Shown: in pieces, positions 27,777 through 36,752 of the stretch | Layout: each line of letters starts with the position of its first letter | Numbering within the stretch: the stretch's first letter is position 1 | NCBI GenBank assembly: GCA_902597335.1 | Contig: CACJXK010000005.1 | Span: forward strand, 53,776 to 117,775 | Direction of reading: 5' to 3' | Source: an uncultured Pelagibacteraceae bacterium | GTDB taxonomy: Bacteria > Pseudomonadota > Alphaproteobacteria > Pelagibacterales > Pelagibacteraceae | Length of the DNA: 64,000 bases | Position numbers and translations under genes: made by a program | The notes under the pieces: model-generated | What the model was told of the DNA's origin: nothing | Databases searched by the model: none | What the model saw: only the letters and a program-made list of their open reading frames with translations

Positions 27777-27801
27777 TATTTATTAATTATATATTAAATT
27801 T

Positions 27802-28143
27802 ATGAAAGAACAAATAACATACGATACATACGACAAAGTAGATATTAGAGTAGGAACAGTAATATCAGTAAAAAAAAATGAAAAAGCTAGAAAACCATCA
27901 CTTGTTGTTGAAGTGGATTTTGGAAAGGAAATAGGGATTAAACAGTCATCCGCACAGATAACTCATTATTATAATGAAGAAAATTTAGTTGGAAAACAAG
28001 TTATAGGAGTTTGTAACTTTCCCGAAAAAAATATAGCAGGCGTTGTTTCTCAAGTTTTAATTCTTGGCTCTATTGACAAAGAAGGTAAAGTTGTACTTGT
28101 TCATCCATCTCAAAATGTTGAAAATGGTTTGCCTGTAGCATAG
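27802..28143 (+). CDS. csaA: tRNA-binding domain protein CsaA
   Basis: A 113-residue OB-fold protein of the CsaA/EMAP-II tRNA-binding family. KVDIRVGTVISV, KQSSAQIT and VIGVCNFP are family segments. CsaA binds tRNA and has been described as a chaperone-like secretion factor. It is divergent from the argE-like gene (25-nt gap) and followed after 2 nt by a LysE-type exporter. Confidence 0.88.
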   Translation: MKEQITYDTYDKVDIRVGTVISVKKNEKARKPSLVVEVDFGKEIGIKQSSAQITHYYNEENLVGKQVIGVCNFPEKNIAGVVSQVLILGSIDKEGKVVLVHPSQNVENGLPVA

Positions 28144-28145
28144 TA

Positions 28146-28736
28146 ATGCATCCTGAATTGCTGTCTCTTTGTTTGTTTATGTTTGTAACAAGCTGTTCGC
28201 CCGGACCAAATAATATTGTAGCTTCACATTCAGGATTTAATCATGGGTTTAAAAAAACAATTCCTTTAATGTTGGGAGTGATTTTTGGTTTTACATTCAT
28301 GTTGGCAGTTATAAATTTTGGGTTAATAAATATTTTTAAGCTTTATCCTATAATTCAAAAGGGTTTAATTTTTACTGGTACGGCATTTTTAATATATTTA
28401 TCATACAAAATATCTTTCTCGAAATCCTCAGATGAAAACGAAAAATTAAGACCAGTAAATTTTATTGAAACTTTTCTTTATCAATTTTTAAATCCAAAAG
28501 GTGTCATAGTTGCAATTATTGCAGTATCAACATATGTAGAATCAGGTAGTAATTTCATTTCTTATTCGATTTGGTTATTAAGTATTGCTTTCATATTTGC
28601 AGTTATTAGTATTATTTTTTGGACAATAATTGGAAAATTTATGAGGAAATTCGCGACAAATGAGAAATTTATTAAATGGTTTAATTATGTTATGTCGGCA
28701 CTTTTACTTAGCTGTATAGCAACTTTTTATTACTAA
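28146..28736 (+). CDS. LysE/RhtB-family amino-acid exporter
   Basis: A 196-residue inner-membrane protein with about six helices. SCSPGPNNIVASHSGFNHG (16-34) is the LysE-family N-terminal signature and NPKGVIVAI the second-repeat motif. These exporters remove surplus amino acids such as lysine, threonine or homoserine. It sits 2 nt after csaA and 4 nt before acnA. The substrate is unknown. Confidence 0.82.
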   Translation: MHPELLSLCLFMFVTSCSPGPNNIVASHSGFNHGFKKTIPLMLGVIFGFTFMLAVINFGLINIFKLYPIIQKGLIFTGTAFLIYLSYKISFSKSSDENEKLRPVNFIETFLYQFLNPKGVIVAIIAVSTYVESGSNFISYSIWLLSIAFIFAVISIIFWTIIGKFMRKFATNEKFIKWFNYVMSALLLSCIATFYY

Positions 28737-28740
28737 TATT

Positions 28741-31416
28741 ATGAAGCCTGGAAATCAAAATTCTTTCAATTCACTAAAAGAAATAAATATAAATGGGAAA
28801 AATTATTCTATTTATTCACTAAAAGAAGCTGAAAAAAATGGTTTAGAAGGTATTGATAAATTACCAAAGTCAATCAAAGTTTTACTAGAGAATCTTCTAA
28901 GATATGAGGACAATATAACAGTAAATAAAGAGCAAATATTATCTATTAAAGAGTGGCTAATACAAAAAAAGTCAAAAACTGAAATTGCGTATAGACCTGC
29001 AAGAGTACTCTTACAAGACTATACTGGTATACCAGCTGTTGCTGATCTTGCGGCAATGAGAGATACAGTCAAAGAAAAAAATAAGGACCCAAATAAAATT
29101 AATCCTCTTTCTTCAGTAGATTTGGTAATTGATCACTCTGTGCAAGTGGATAAGTTTGCAACAAAGAGTTCATTAAAAGAAAATGTTGATATTGAATTTG
29201 ATAGAAACTTTGAAAGATATTCTTTTTTAAAGTGGGGTCAACAAGCGTTTGATAATTTTAGAATTGTTCCACCTGGAACTGGAATTTGTCACCAAGTAAA
29301 CTTAGAATACTTATCAAAAGTAGTGTGGAATGAAAAGTTTGAAGAAAAAGAATATTTATTTCCAGATACACTAGTAGGAACTGATAGTCATACTACAATG
29401 GTTAATGGTTTATCAGTTCTTGGTTGGGGAGTAGGAGGAATTGAAGCAGAAGCAGGAATGCTAGGTCAACCAATATCTATGCTGATACCAGAGGTCATCG
29501 GATTTGAAATGAAAAATAAACTTCCAGAGGGGACAACTGCGACTGACCTTGTGTTAACAGTTGTAAAAATGTTAAGAGACAAGGGTGTCGTCGGTAAATT
29601 TGTAGAGTTTTATGGTGAAGGACTTAAAAATTTAACACTTGCTGATAGAGCAACAATTGCGAACATGGCTCCTGAGTATGGAGCGACATGTGGTTTTTTT
29701 CCTATAGATGATGAAACTTTAAAATACTTAGAATTTTCAGGAAGATCTACAGAAAATATTAAAATTGTAGAACAATACGCAAAAGAACAAAATTTATGGG
29801 CAAGTGATGATATGGTATTTACCGATACTTTGTCCTTAGATATGTCTACAATAGTCCCTACAATATCTGGACCAAAAAGACCTCAAGACAAAGTTCTTCT
29901 AACAGATGCATCTAAAAATTTTATTAAAGTCTTTGAAGATGTATGTAAAAAAACTGAGCCTACTATTGCTAAAGTTAAAAAAGCTGATTTTGAAATTAAG
30001 GATGGTGATATATTAATTGCAGCTATTACCTCATGTACAAATACCTCAAACCCTAACGTGCTAATCGGCGCAGGTTTGTTGGCTAAAAATGCAATAAAGA
30101 AAGGATTAACAGTTAAACCATGGGTTAAAACTTCACTAGCTCCTGGATCACAAGTGGTTACAGACTATTTAGACAAAGCTGGTTTAAGTGAATATTTAGA
30201 TAAGTTAGGCTTTAACTTAGTTGGTTACGGATGCACTACTTGTATTGGTAACTCTGGACCTCTGCCTGATAATATATCTGAGGCTGTTAAAGAAAACAAT
30301 TTATACGCCGTCTCAGTTTTATCAGGCAATAGAAATTTTGAAGGAAGAATTTCACCACTAGTTAAAGCAAACTATCTTGCCTCTCCCCCTTTAGTAGTGG
30401 CTTATGCAATTGCTGGATCAATGAGAATAGATTTATACAAAGATTCTCTAGGCAAAGATAACGATGGCAAAGAAGTGTACTTAAAAGATATTTGGCCAAC
30501 AAACAAAGAAATAGAGGATACTCTTATAGAATCTTTAAATCCTGAAATGTTTGTAAATAGGTATTCAAACGTCTCTAAGGGACCAGAGCAATGGCAAAAA
30601 ATAAAAGTTGATAAAGGTAGTATTTATAATTGGGAAGAAAACTCAACTTATGTAAAAAAACCTCCATTTTTTGAAAATTTGTCAGATGAACCTGAAGGGT
30701 TTAAGGAAATAAAAGATGCAAGACCTTTATTAATATTGGGGGATATGGTGACTACAGATCATATATCTCCTGCAGGAAGCATACAAAAAGAAAGTCCAAC
30801 AGGAAATTATTTTATGAAACACCAAATTTTGCCAAAAGATTATAATTCTTATGGCTCAAGAAGAGGAAATCATGAGGTAATGATGAGAGGGACATTTGCT
30901 AATATTAGAATTAAAAATGAAATGGCCCCTGGAACAGAAGGGGGTTTTACAAAATTATATCCTGAAGAAAAAGTTATGCCTATTTACGATGCAGTTGTGG
31001 AATATAAAAAAAGAGGAGTTGATTCAGTTGTATTTGGAGGAAAAGAGTACGGAACTGGTTCCTCAAGAGATTGGGCAGCAAAAGGCACAAAACTACTTGG
31101 TATTAAAGCTGTTATAGCAGAAAGTTTTGAGAGAATTCATAGATCAAACCTTATTGGAATGGGAGTTTTGCCCTTACAATTTATTAACAATATGAATAGA
31201 CAGAATCTAAAATTGACAGGATCAGAACTAATTTCAGTATTAGGCCTTGAAAAAGGTATAAAACCAGCTGATCACTTGGAAGTAGAAATTAAATACTCTA
31301 CAGGTGACATCAAAAAAATAAAAATGTTGTGCAGAATAGATACTAAAAATGAGTTAGAATACTACAAGAACGGTGGTATCTTGCAATATGTTCTAAGGAA
31401 TATGATAAATGGATGA
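28741..31416 (+). CDS. acnA: aconitate hydratase A
   Basis: An 891-residue aconitase, the full length of AcnA/IRP1. The [4Fe-4S] ligands are in SCTNTSNP and GCTTCIGNSGP; DHSVQVD, GTDSHTT and the C-terminal swivel-domain segments GSRRGNHEVM and KEYGTGSSRDWAAKG are present. It interconverts citrate and isocitrate in the TCA cycle. The next gene overlaps by 8 nt, linking this housekeeping enzyme to an envelope-biogenesis block. Confidence 0.95.
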   Translation: MKPGNQNSFNSLKEININGKNYSIYSLKEAEKNGLEGIDKLPKSIKVLLENLLRYEDNITVNKEQILSIKEWLIQKKSKTEIAYRPARVLLQDYTGIPAVADLAAMRDTVKEKNKDPNKINPLSSVDLVIDHSVQVDKFATKSSLKENVDIEFDRNFERYSFLKWGQQAFDNFRIVPPGTGICHQVNLEYLSKVVWNEKFEEKEYLFPDTLVGTDSHTTMVNGLSVLGWGVGGIEAEAGMLGQPISMLIPEVIGFEMKNKLPEGTTATDLVLTVVKMLRDKGVVGKFVEFYGEGLKNLTLADRATIANMAPEYGATCGFFPIDDETLKYLEFSGRSTENIKIVEQYAKEQNLWASDDMVFTDTLSLDMSTIVPTISGPKRPQDKVLLTDASKNFIKVFEDVCKKTEPTIAKVKKADFEIKDGDILIAAITSCTNTSNPNVLIGAGLLAKNAIKKGLTVKPWVKTSLAPGSQVVTDYLDKAGLSEYLDKLGFNLVGYGCTTCIGNSGPLPDNISEAVKENNLYAVSVLSGNRNFEGRISPLVKANYLASPPLVVAYAIAGSMRIDLYKDSLGKDNDGKEVYLKDIWPTNKEIEDTLIESLNPEMFVNRYSNVSKGPEQWQKIKVDKGSIYNWEENSTYVKKPPFFENLSDEPEGFKEIKDARPLLILGDMVTTDHISPAGSIQKESPTGNYFMKHQILPKDYNSYGSRRGNHEVMMRGTFANIRIKNEMAPGTEGGFTKLYPEEKVMPIYDAVVEYKKRGVDSVVFGGKEYGTGSSRDWAAKGTKLLGIKAVIAESFERIHRSNLIGMGVLPLQFINNMNRQNLKLTGSELISVLGLEKGIKPADHLEVEIKYSTGDIKKIKMLCRIDTKNELEYYKNGGILQYVLRNMING

Positions 31417-32050
31417 AGAAATAGATATTATTAATCGAAATACTAGAATTGAAAAATTGAAAAACTTTTTAATCTCAAAGAGAAAACAAATTGTTTCTTT
31501 TTTAATATTTATAGTTTTGATATTAATCAGTTTTTTTGGTTTCCAAGAATTTAATTCAAGAAATAAAGAAAAATTAGCTAATAAATTTAATATGTTAGTT
31601 ACAAATTTTGATAACGGTCAAAAAAATTTAAATAATGAATTAATTGAAATAATAAAAATAAAAGACAAAACATACTCACCATTAGCCTTCTTCTTCTTAT
31701 TGGATAATGATTTAATTACATCAAATGAAGAAATTAATGCATATTTTGATTTACTTATAAATGAAGTTTCTCTTGATAAAGAAATTAAAAACTTAACTAT
31801 ATATAAAAAAGGTTTGTTTAATTCTGATTTTGTTCAAGAAAATGAACTTTTAAGTATTCTTAATCCAATTATAAAATCGGAGAGCATGTGGAAACCACAA
31901 GCATTGTACTTAATGGCAGAATACTATTTATCAAAAAATCAAAAGCAGAAATCCAAAGAATTTTTTAATCAATTAATAGAGATGGAAAACATAAGTCCAA
32001 AAATTAAATTAGAAGTCCAAAAAAGATTGCGCTCAGATTTCAGTGAATAA
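31409..32050 (+). CDS. YfgM-like membrane-anchored protein
   Basis: A 213-residue protein with a basic N-terminus and a single membrane helix at about 28-46 (QIVSFLIFIVLILISFFGF), then a helical, probably TPR-like periplasmic part to about 210. Its position immediately before bamB matches that of yfgM, which assists the Sec translocon. It overlaps acnA and bamB by 8 nt each. Sequence motifs are weak, so the call leans on topology and neighbourhood. Confidence 0.6.
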   Translation: MDEEIDIINRNTRIEKLKNFLISKRKQIVSFLIFIVLILISFFGFQEFNSRNKEKLANKFNMLVTNFDNGQKNLNNELIEIIKIKDKTYSPLAFFFLLDNDLITSNEEINAYFDLLINEVSLDKEIKNLTIYKKGLFNSDFVQENELLSILNPIIKSESMWKPQALYLMAEYYLSKNQKQKSKEFFNQLIEMENISPKIKLEVQKRLRSDFSE

Positions 32051-33314
32051 AGCTTTAAAATATATAATAATTTTAATATTTATATCAAATTGTAGTTTAT
32101 CTAAAAAAGAAAATATTAATAACAATAACATAAGTGAGATATTTAAAAAATCAGATCCAATTAAAAAAGAATTTAATCAAAAACTAAAAATTAAAAAATT
32201 CAATTCTTTTGCTATAAATCCTTTTTTAAGAAATGATACCAACAATAGTGGGAATATTAATTTTGACACAAATTTTGAAAAAATTTCGAGTTATAAAATA
32301 AGTAAAATAAAAAAATTTAATTCAAATCAACCAGAATTATTTTTTACTGAGGATGGAAATATCGTCTTTTTTGATGGAAAAGGTTCAATATTAAAGTTGA
32401 GCAATGATTTGAAAGAACTATGGAAAATAAACAATTATAAAAAAAAAGAAAAAAAACTAAATCCAATTTTATATTTTGCTCAAACTAGTGAAAAACTTAT
32501 CGTAACTGATAATTTATCGAAAATCTATGCAGTAAATATTAAAGATGGAAAAGTAATTTGGTCAAAATATCATTCATCATCATTTAACTCAAATATTAAG
32601 GTTCATAAAGATAAATTTTTAGCTATCGATTTTGATAATGTAATCCGAGCAATTTCATCTTTAGATGGAACTGAATTATGGAATTTTAAAACTGAAAACT
32701 CTTTCATTAAATCTCAAAAAAAAAATTCTATAATATTAAAAGATGAAATTGTTTTTTTTATTAATAATTTAGGAGATGTCACAGCTCTTGATGCAAATAA
32801 TGGAAGTTTAGTTTGGCAGACACCTACCCAAAGTAATTTAATATACCAGGATGCATTTATTTTAGAAAATTCGGACTTAGTATTCGCAAATAATACAATT
32901 TATTTTTCAAATAATAAAAATGAATTTTTTTCTATTGATGCAAGATCAGGCGCGGTTAAATGGACTCAGACAATTAACTCAAGTTTAAGACCAATAATAA
33001 TTGAAAGACTAATTTTTGCTATCTCTAATGAAGGATATCTATTTCTTATAGATGATCGTACTGGCAATATTTTAAGAATAACTAATATTTTTACAAATCT
33101 GAAAAATAAAAATGAGATAAAACCAACAGGTTTTATACATGGTAAACATAAATTATTCGTATCTTTGAGCAATGGTTATTTATTAACAATTAATTCACTT
33201 ACAGGCGCACAAGAAAAAATCACAAAAATACATAGCTCAAAAATTACTAGACCATTTATTTTTAAAAATAGTATGTATTTAATAAAAGATAATGCAGTTA
33301 CAAAAATAAACTGA
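32043..33314 (+). CDS. bamB: BamB-like outer-membrane assembly lipoprotein
   Basis: A 423-residue lipoprotein starting at GTG (32043), overlapping the previous gene. The signal peptide ends in a lipobox (LIFISNC, Cys17). Repeated beta-propeller blades of the PQQ type follow from about 85: DGKVIWSKYHS, DGTELWNFKT, NGSLVWQTP, SGAVKWTQT. BamB scaffolds BamA during outer-membrane protein insertion. The N-terminal 80 residues are Asn/Lys-rich and probably unstructured. Its stop overlaps the next start (ATGA). Confidence 0.8.
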   Translation: MNKALKYIIILIFISNCSLSKKENINNNNISEIFKKSDPIKKEFNQKLKIKKFNSFAINPFLRNDTNNSGNINFDTNFEKISSYKISKIKKFNSNQPELFFTEDGNIVFFDGKGSILKLSNDLKELWKINNYKKKEKKLNPILYFAQTSEKLIVTDNLSKIYAVNIKDGKVIWSKYHSSSFNSNIKVHKDKFLAIDFDNVIRAISSLDGTELWNFKTENSFIKSQKKNSIILKDEIVFFINNLGDVTALDANNGSLVWQTPTQSNLIYQDAFILENSDLVFANNTIYFSNNKNEFFSIDARSGAVKWTQTINSSLRPIIIERLIFAISNEGYLFLIDDRTGNILRITNIFTNLKNKNEIKPTGFIHGKHKLFVSLSNGYLLTINSLTGAQEKITKIHSSKITRPFIFKNSMYLIKDNAVTKIN

Positions 33315-33742
33315 TGTTTTTAAAAATTTTAGAAAAACTAGGTAGAAAAAAAGTAGTTTTAGATAGAGGACCTTCGCACCCTCATTTTCATAAAGCAAAA
33401 CCTTGGATGAATAGATACTATTTATTATTCCGTCATCGTCCTAAATGGTTTCCTTTTAATATATTGATACATGAAATGTTAGACGACGATCATGGAGATG
33501 GTGTCCATAACCATTTATTTCCTTTTATCACAATAATATTAAAAGGAGGATATTGGGAAACTCTAAAAACTGGAAAGGTTTGGAGATCACCAGGTTATAT
33601 CGGATTTAGATCGGCTAATAGTTTTCATAGAGTGGATTTAGAACCAGGAACCAGACCATTAACTCTTTTTATAGCTGGCCCGTATGGATTGAGAAAAGGA
33701 CCAAGGTCAGAATATGGAATAGATTTTAAAACAAAAAAATGA
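33314..33742 (+). CDS. cupin-like conserved hypothetical protein
   Basis: A 142-residue soluble protein. The segment GVHNHLFPFITIILKGGYWE (about 64-83) resembles cupin motif 1 (HxH then Gly), and SANSFHRVDLEPGT resembles motif 2, suggesting a small metal-binding beta barrel. The N-terminus is His/Trp-rich (SHPHFHKAKPW). The gene overlaps bamB and zapE by 1-4 nt. I do not recognise a specific function. Confidence 0.55.
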   Translation: MFLKILEKLGRKKVVLDRGPSHPHFHKAKPWMNRYYLLFRHRPKWFPFNILIHEMLDDDHGDGVHNHLFPFITIILKGGYWETLKTGKVWRSPGYIGFRSANSFHRVDLEPGTRPLTLFIAGPYGLRKGPRSEYGIDFKTKK

Positions 33743-34791
33743 ATTTAAACAATTCGTTCTTAAAATTTTGTGAGGACAAGCAATACGAGATTAATAAAAA
33801 TCAAATCACTATAATTGAAAAATTAGGCGAATTTTACAATCAAAACTTCAATAAATCTTTTTTTAAAAAAATATTAAAAAAAAAAAATAATAAATCAGGT
33901 TTTTATTTAGTGGGGGATACTGGCGTGGGTAAAACTATGATTTTAAATTTTTTTTATGAAAATTTAAAAGAAAAAAAATTGAGACAACATTTCAACGAAT
34001 TTATGATTACATTTCATGATTTTATTCATGAAAATAAAAAAAGTGGCAAAGATAATGGTTTAGAGAGATTTGTCAAAAATTTATCTAAAAAAACGAAAAT
34101 AATTTATTTTGATGAATTTCAAGTTACGAATATTGTTGACGCAATGATCTTAGGCAAATTATTTAGTAGAATATTTGAGGATGATATAAAAGTGATTTTT
34201 TCTTCTAATACAAATTTAAAAGATTTATATAAAAATGGGCTACAAAGAGACCAATTTATTCCATTTATTAAAATTTTAGAAAATTATTGCACAGAATTAG
34301 AACTCAAAATTGATGAAGATTATAGAACTAGTAAAAATAATACTTTGGATAGATTTTTATATCCACTTAATAAATCATCAAATTTCAAATTTAATAAGTT
34401 TTTTAGAAAAGTTACAAGAGATAAAAAAAAAATTACCAAGGTATTAAAAGTTAAAGGTCGCAAATTATTAATTGAAAATTTTTATGATAGAATAATTAGG
34501 TTCACATTCGATGAGATATGTAATAGGAACTTGGGGTCCGAGGATTATATTGAAATTGCAAAACTAAGTGATTTTATTTTTATCGAAAATCTTCCTACCT
34601 TTAATGAAAATAACTCAAGTCAACAACAACGATTTATAACTTTTATAGATATTATTTATGAAAAAAAAATACCACTTATGATTAAATCAGAAGTAGATCT
34701 TAATTCACTAAGTTCAGCAAATACCCTTAAAGAACCTTTTAAAAGAACAGTAAGCCGATTATATGAAATGACATCACAAAAATTAAATTAA
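33739..34791 (+). CDS. zapE: ZapE/AFG1-family ATPase
   Basis: A 350-residue AAA-type ATPase. Walker A GDTGVGKT (54-61 region) and Walker B IIYFDEFQVTNIVDAM are diagnostic for the AFG1/ZapE family, as are the following FSSNTNLKDLYKNGLQRDQFIPF segments. ZapE destabilises FtsZ polymers in E. coli and AFG1 acts in mitochondrial protein turnover. It overlaps the cupin-like gene by 4 nt and precedes yjbQ by 3 nt. Confidence 0.88.
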   Translation: MNLNNSFLKFCEDKQYEINKNQITIIEKLGEFYNQNFNKSFFKKILKKKNNKSGFYLVGDTGVGKTMILNFFYENLKEKKLRQHFNEFMITFHDFIHENKKSGKDNGLERFVKNLSKKTKIIYFDEFQVTNIVDAMILGKLFSRIFEDDIKVIFSSNTNLKDLYKNGLQRDQFIPFIKILENYCTELELKIDEDYRTSKNNTLDRFLYPLNKSSNFKFNKFFRKVTRDKKKITKVLKVKGRKLLIENFYDRIIRFTFDEICNRNLGSEDYIEIAKLSDFIFIENLPTFNENNSSQQQRFITFIDIIYEKKIPLMIKSEVDLNSLSSANTLKEPFKRTVSRLYEMTSQKLN

Positions 34792-34794
34792 TGC

Positions 34795-35217
34795 ATGATA
34801 CAAAAATTTTACAATTTACAAATTAGTACTAACGGGCAAAAACTTTATGAATTTACAAATAATACAATTGACTGGATTAAAAAAAATAACTTTAAAAATG
34901 GAATTCTTAATTTAACTATCCAACACACAAGCGCCTCTTTAATTGTTCAAGAAAATGCTGATCCAGATGTTCAAATTGATTTAATAAATTATTTTAATAA
35001 GTTGGCCCCGATGGATAATTCATTGTATATTCATACAACAGAGGGCAAGGATGATATGCCTGCACATATAAAATCTGCATTAACAAATAATCAAATCTCT
35101 TTTAGTATTAAGAAAAATGAAATTCTCTTAGGAACATGGCAAGGGATTTATTTGTTTGAGCATCGCTTAGAACCCCAAAATAGAACAATTATTCACCATT
35201 TCATTGGTGAAATTTAA
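34795..35217 (+). CDS. yjbQ: YjbQ family (UPF0047) protein
   Basis: A 140-residue protein of the YjbQ/UPF0047 family. IQHTSASLIVQENADPDVQ and the C-terminal GTWQGIYLFEHR are signatures. Members have weak thiamine-phosphate synthase activity, but the physiological role is unsettled. It is the last gene of the acnA-bamB-zapE run; 38 nt separate it from the regulator gene. Confidence 0.88.
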   Translation: MIQKFYNLQISTNGQKLYEFTNNTIDWIKKNNFKNGILNLTIQHTSASLIVQENADPDVQIDLINYFNKLAPMDNSLYIHTTEGKDDMPAHIKSALTNNQISFSIKKNEILLGTWQGIYLFEHRLEPQNRTIIHHFIGEI

Positions 35218-35232
35218 CAGTTTGATAAATTC

Positions 35233-35243
35233 ACCATATTGGG
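35233..35243. promoter_or_regulatory. candidate operator 1, upstream of the dual-HTH regulator
   Basis: ACCATATTGGG, reverse complement CCCAATATGGT, is a near-palindrome with core CCA-N3-TGG lying 12 nt before the regulator ATG. The same pattern recurs at 36569-36579 and 36666-36676 before the secretion operon. Autoregulation is inferred. Confidence 0.45.
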
Positions 35244-35255
35244 CATAATTTATTT

Positions 35256-36197
35256 ATGTCAATTAGTGAAAAAAATATTCTTTCTACAATCATAAAGTTT
35301 CAAGGAGAATATTCACGAGCTCATATCGAATTAGTTTCTACATACTTATTTGATGGGCAAAATTCGATTTTAAAAGATCTAGATTGCAATTTACTTCTTT
35401 CATACCTAGTTCTTAAATCATTTCAATCAATAAAAGAAAAAAATATGCAATATAGTTATAATGATTTATTAAAAATTACTGAACTTGAACCATTAATTTT
35501 AAAAAAATCTGAGATTGCTGAATTTTTAGATTACCCAAGAGAAACAGTAAGACGAAACATAAATAAATTAATTGATCATGATTTAATCACAGTTGATAAA
35601 AAAAATATAATTGTAAAACCAAATAATTATTTGTCAGATATTAATACCACTAGATATGAAAATTCTCTAAAAAAATGTTTGTCGATAATAATTAAAAATT
35701 TAAATTTTCAAATAAATAATGAAAAAAAATTAGATTTAAATTCAATCAATTTAAAAAATACCTTTTCGTTAATATGGTGTAATTTTTTAGAAATGATAGT
35801 TCATATTTCGGTAATTTGGAAAAAACATCACTCTAATTTAGGATGTTGGTATCTTGCTGGAACTTGTGCATTGAATCAAATGTATAATACTAAAGAATTT
35901 AAATTTGATTTAAATAGTGAAAATTATACAGAAAATTTTTTTTTAAACCTAACTGGAAAAAAAAACAATAGAGGTCTTAATCCAACAACTCTTTCGGAGT
36001 TGACAGGTATACCAAGAGAAACAGTAACAAGGTATCTTGCTATATTAATAAAAAATAAAACTCTAACAAAAAACAAACAAAATCTTTATTTTCTTCCAAC
36101 CAATATTGTAAAGGAAAAAAATCTTATAAAGAATTTAGAGAGAGTTCATCTTAAAGTTTCAGAACTTTGTTTTGAAATGATAAAGGTGATTAATTAG
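35256..36197 (+). CDS. transcriptional regulator with two similar helix-turn-helix motifs
   Basis: A 313-residue cytoplasmic protein. Two CRP/FNR-like HTH motifs are visible: IAEFLDYPRETVRRNINKL (about 87-105) and LSELTGIPRETVTRYLAIL (about 246-264), both with the PRETV turn and recognition helix. Between them lies about 120 residues without recognisable ligand-binding signature; there is no cyclic-nucleotide domain. Tandem HTHs in one chain could read an inverted repeat as a monomer. It lies directly before the secretion operon and shares a candidate operator motif with it, so it is the likely regulator. I do not recognise a named family. Confidence 0.65.
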   Translation: MSISEKNILSTIIKFQGEYSRAHIELVSTYLFDGQNSILKDLDCNLLLSYLVLKSFQSIKEKNMQYSYNDLLKITELEPLILKKSEIAEFLDYPRETVRRNINKLIDHDLITVDKKNIIVKPNNYLSDINTTRYENSLKKCLSIIIKNLNFQINNEKKLDLNSINLKNTFSLIWCNFLEMIVHISVIWKKHHSNLGCWYLAGTCALNQMYNTKEFKFDLNSENYTENFFLNLTGKKNNRGLNPTTLSELTGIPRETVTRYLAILIKNKTLTKNKQNLYFLPTNIVKEKNLIKNLERVHLKVSELCFEMIKVIN

Positions 36198-36201
36198 TTT
36201 T

Positions 36202-36381
36202 TTACTTGTTAGATGTTTTTATCTTGCCTGTAATTTTTTGACCGGCCTTAACTTTGATTTGACTGTTTCCTTTTTCTTTTGAAAAAATGTTACCAGAGAC
36301 TATTTTTGTTTTACCGCTTAAAGAAACCTTTATTTTTTTGTTTAGATTTAATTTATTGTTATTTTCTGATGGATTTTTCAT
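36202..36381 (-). CDS. possible 59-residue basic protein
   Basis: A short leftward frame ending 4 nt after the regulator stop codon. The product is Lys/Asn/Ser-rich (MKNPSENNNKLNLNKK at the start, KVKAGQKITGKIKTSNK at the end), with no membrane segment. It follows another short leftward frame by 5 nt. Codon use resembles neighbouring genes, but the homology is unknown and it could be chance. Confidence 0.35.
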   Translation of the reverse strand: MKNPSENNNKLNLNKKIKVSLSGKTKIVSGNIFSKEKGNSQIKVKAGQKITGKIKTSNK

Positions 36382-36386
36382 TTTGA

Positions 36387-36524
36387 TTAATTTTTTTTTG
36401 ATGAAAATTTATATTTTTTCAATTCTCTTGCCAACAACCATATAGTGGCATAGATAATTCTTTTTGTTTTATTCTTTTTAATAAAATTTTCTTTTGGAGA
36501 AATATTATCAGCCTGAAGTTGCAT
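36387..36524 (-). CDS. possible 45-residue protein, divergent from the secretion operon
   Basis: A short leftward frame: MQLQADNISPKENFIKKN, then a short hydrophobic patch IIYATIWLLA and a basic tail. It precedes the 59-residue frame, making a possible two-gene unit transcribed away from the secretion operon from the same operator-bearing gap. No family is recognised. Confidence 0.35.
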   Translation of the reverse strand: MQLQADNISPKENFIKKNKTKRIIYATIWLLARELKKYKFSSKKN

Positions 36525-36568
36525 TGAACCAATAATACACTCAAATTTAAAAATAAAAATCAGTTTCG

Positions 36569-36579
36569 CCCAAAATGGG
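36569..36579. promoter_or_regulatory. candidate operator 2
   Basis: CCCAAAATGGG, a perfect palindrome apart from the central AAA (CCCA-N3-TGGG), between the divergent short frames and the secretion operon. It matches the sites at 35233 and 36666. Confidence 0.45.
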
Positions 36580-36665
36580 TAACTTTAATAGACTGCATTA
36601 ACATCGCAGTAAGTATAAAGTAAAAAAAATTAACAAATTTAGTATAAAAAGATAAAAAAATTCTA

Positions 36666-36676
36666 CCCAAAATGGT
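36666..36676. promoter_or_regulatory. candidate operator 3
   Basis: CCCAAAATGGT, 77 nt before the TolC-like start and downstream of the candidate -10, where a bound repressor could block elongation. The next bases TGA match the reverse complement of site 1. Confidence 0.42.
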
Positions 36677-36752
36677 GACAATCAATTTTGCATTTTCTCA
36701 AAAACCCTTCATAAAAAAATTGTTAATTGAATTTAATAAATTTGAGAGGGTT

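Larger units (their letters stand above)
36525..36752 (+). promoter_or_regulatory. promoter region of the secretion operon
   Basis: This 228-nt AT-rich gap precedes the TolC-like gene. It contains two copies of the near-palindrome CCCAAAATGG (36569-36578 and 36666-36675), a CTGC-N9-GCAG inverted repeat starting near 36593, and a possible -10 (TATAAA) near 36617. GAGAGG at 36744-36749 is the ribosome site for the ATG at 36753. Confidence 0.45.

Noticed and set aside
35194..35209. CACCA-N6-TGGTG inverted repeat as a fourth operator
   Set aside because: It lies inside the yjbQ coding end (HHFIGE), and its half-site spacing is 6 rather than 3.
36672..36752. Upstream in-frame ATG for the TolC-like gene (27 extra residues)
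   Set aside because: It has no ribosome site, overlaps a candidate operator and would hide the lipoprotein signal; the ATG at 36753 has GAGAGG and starts a clear lipobox signal.
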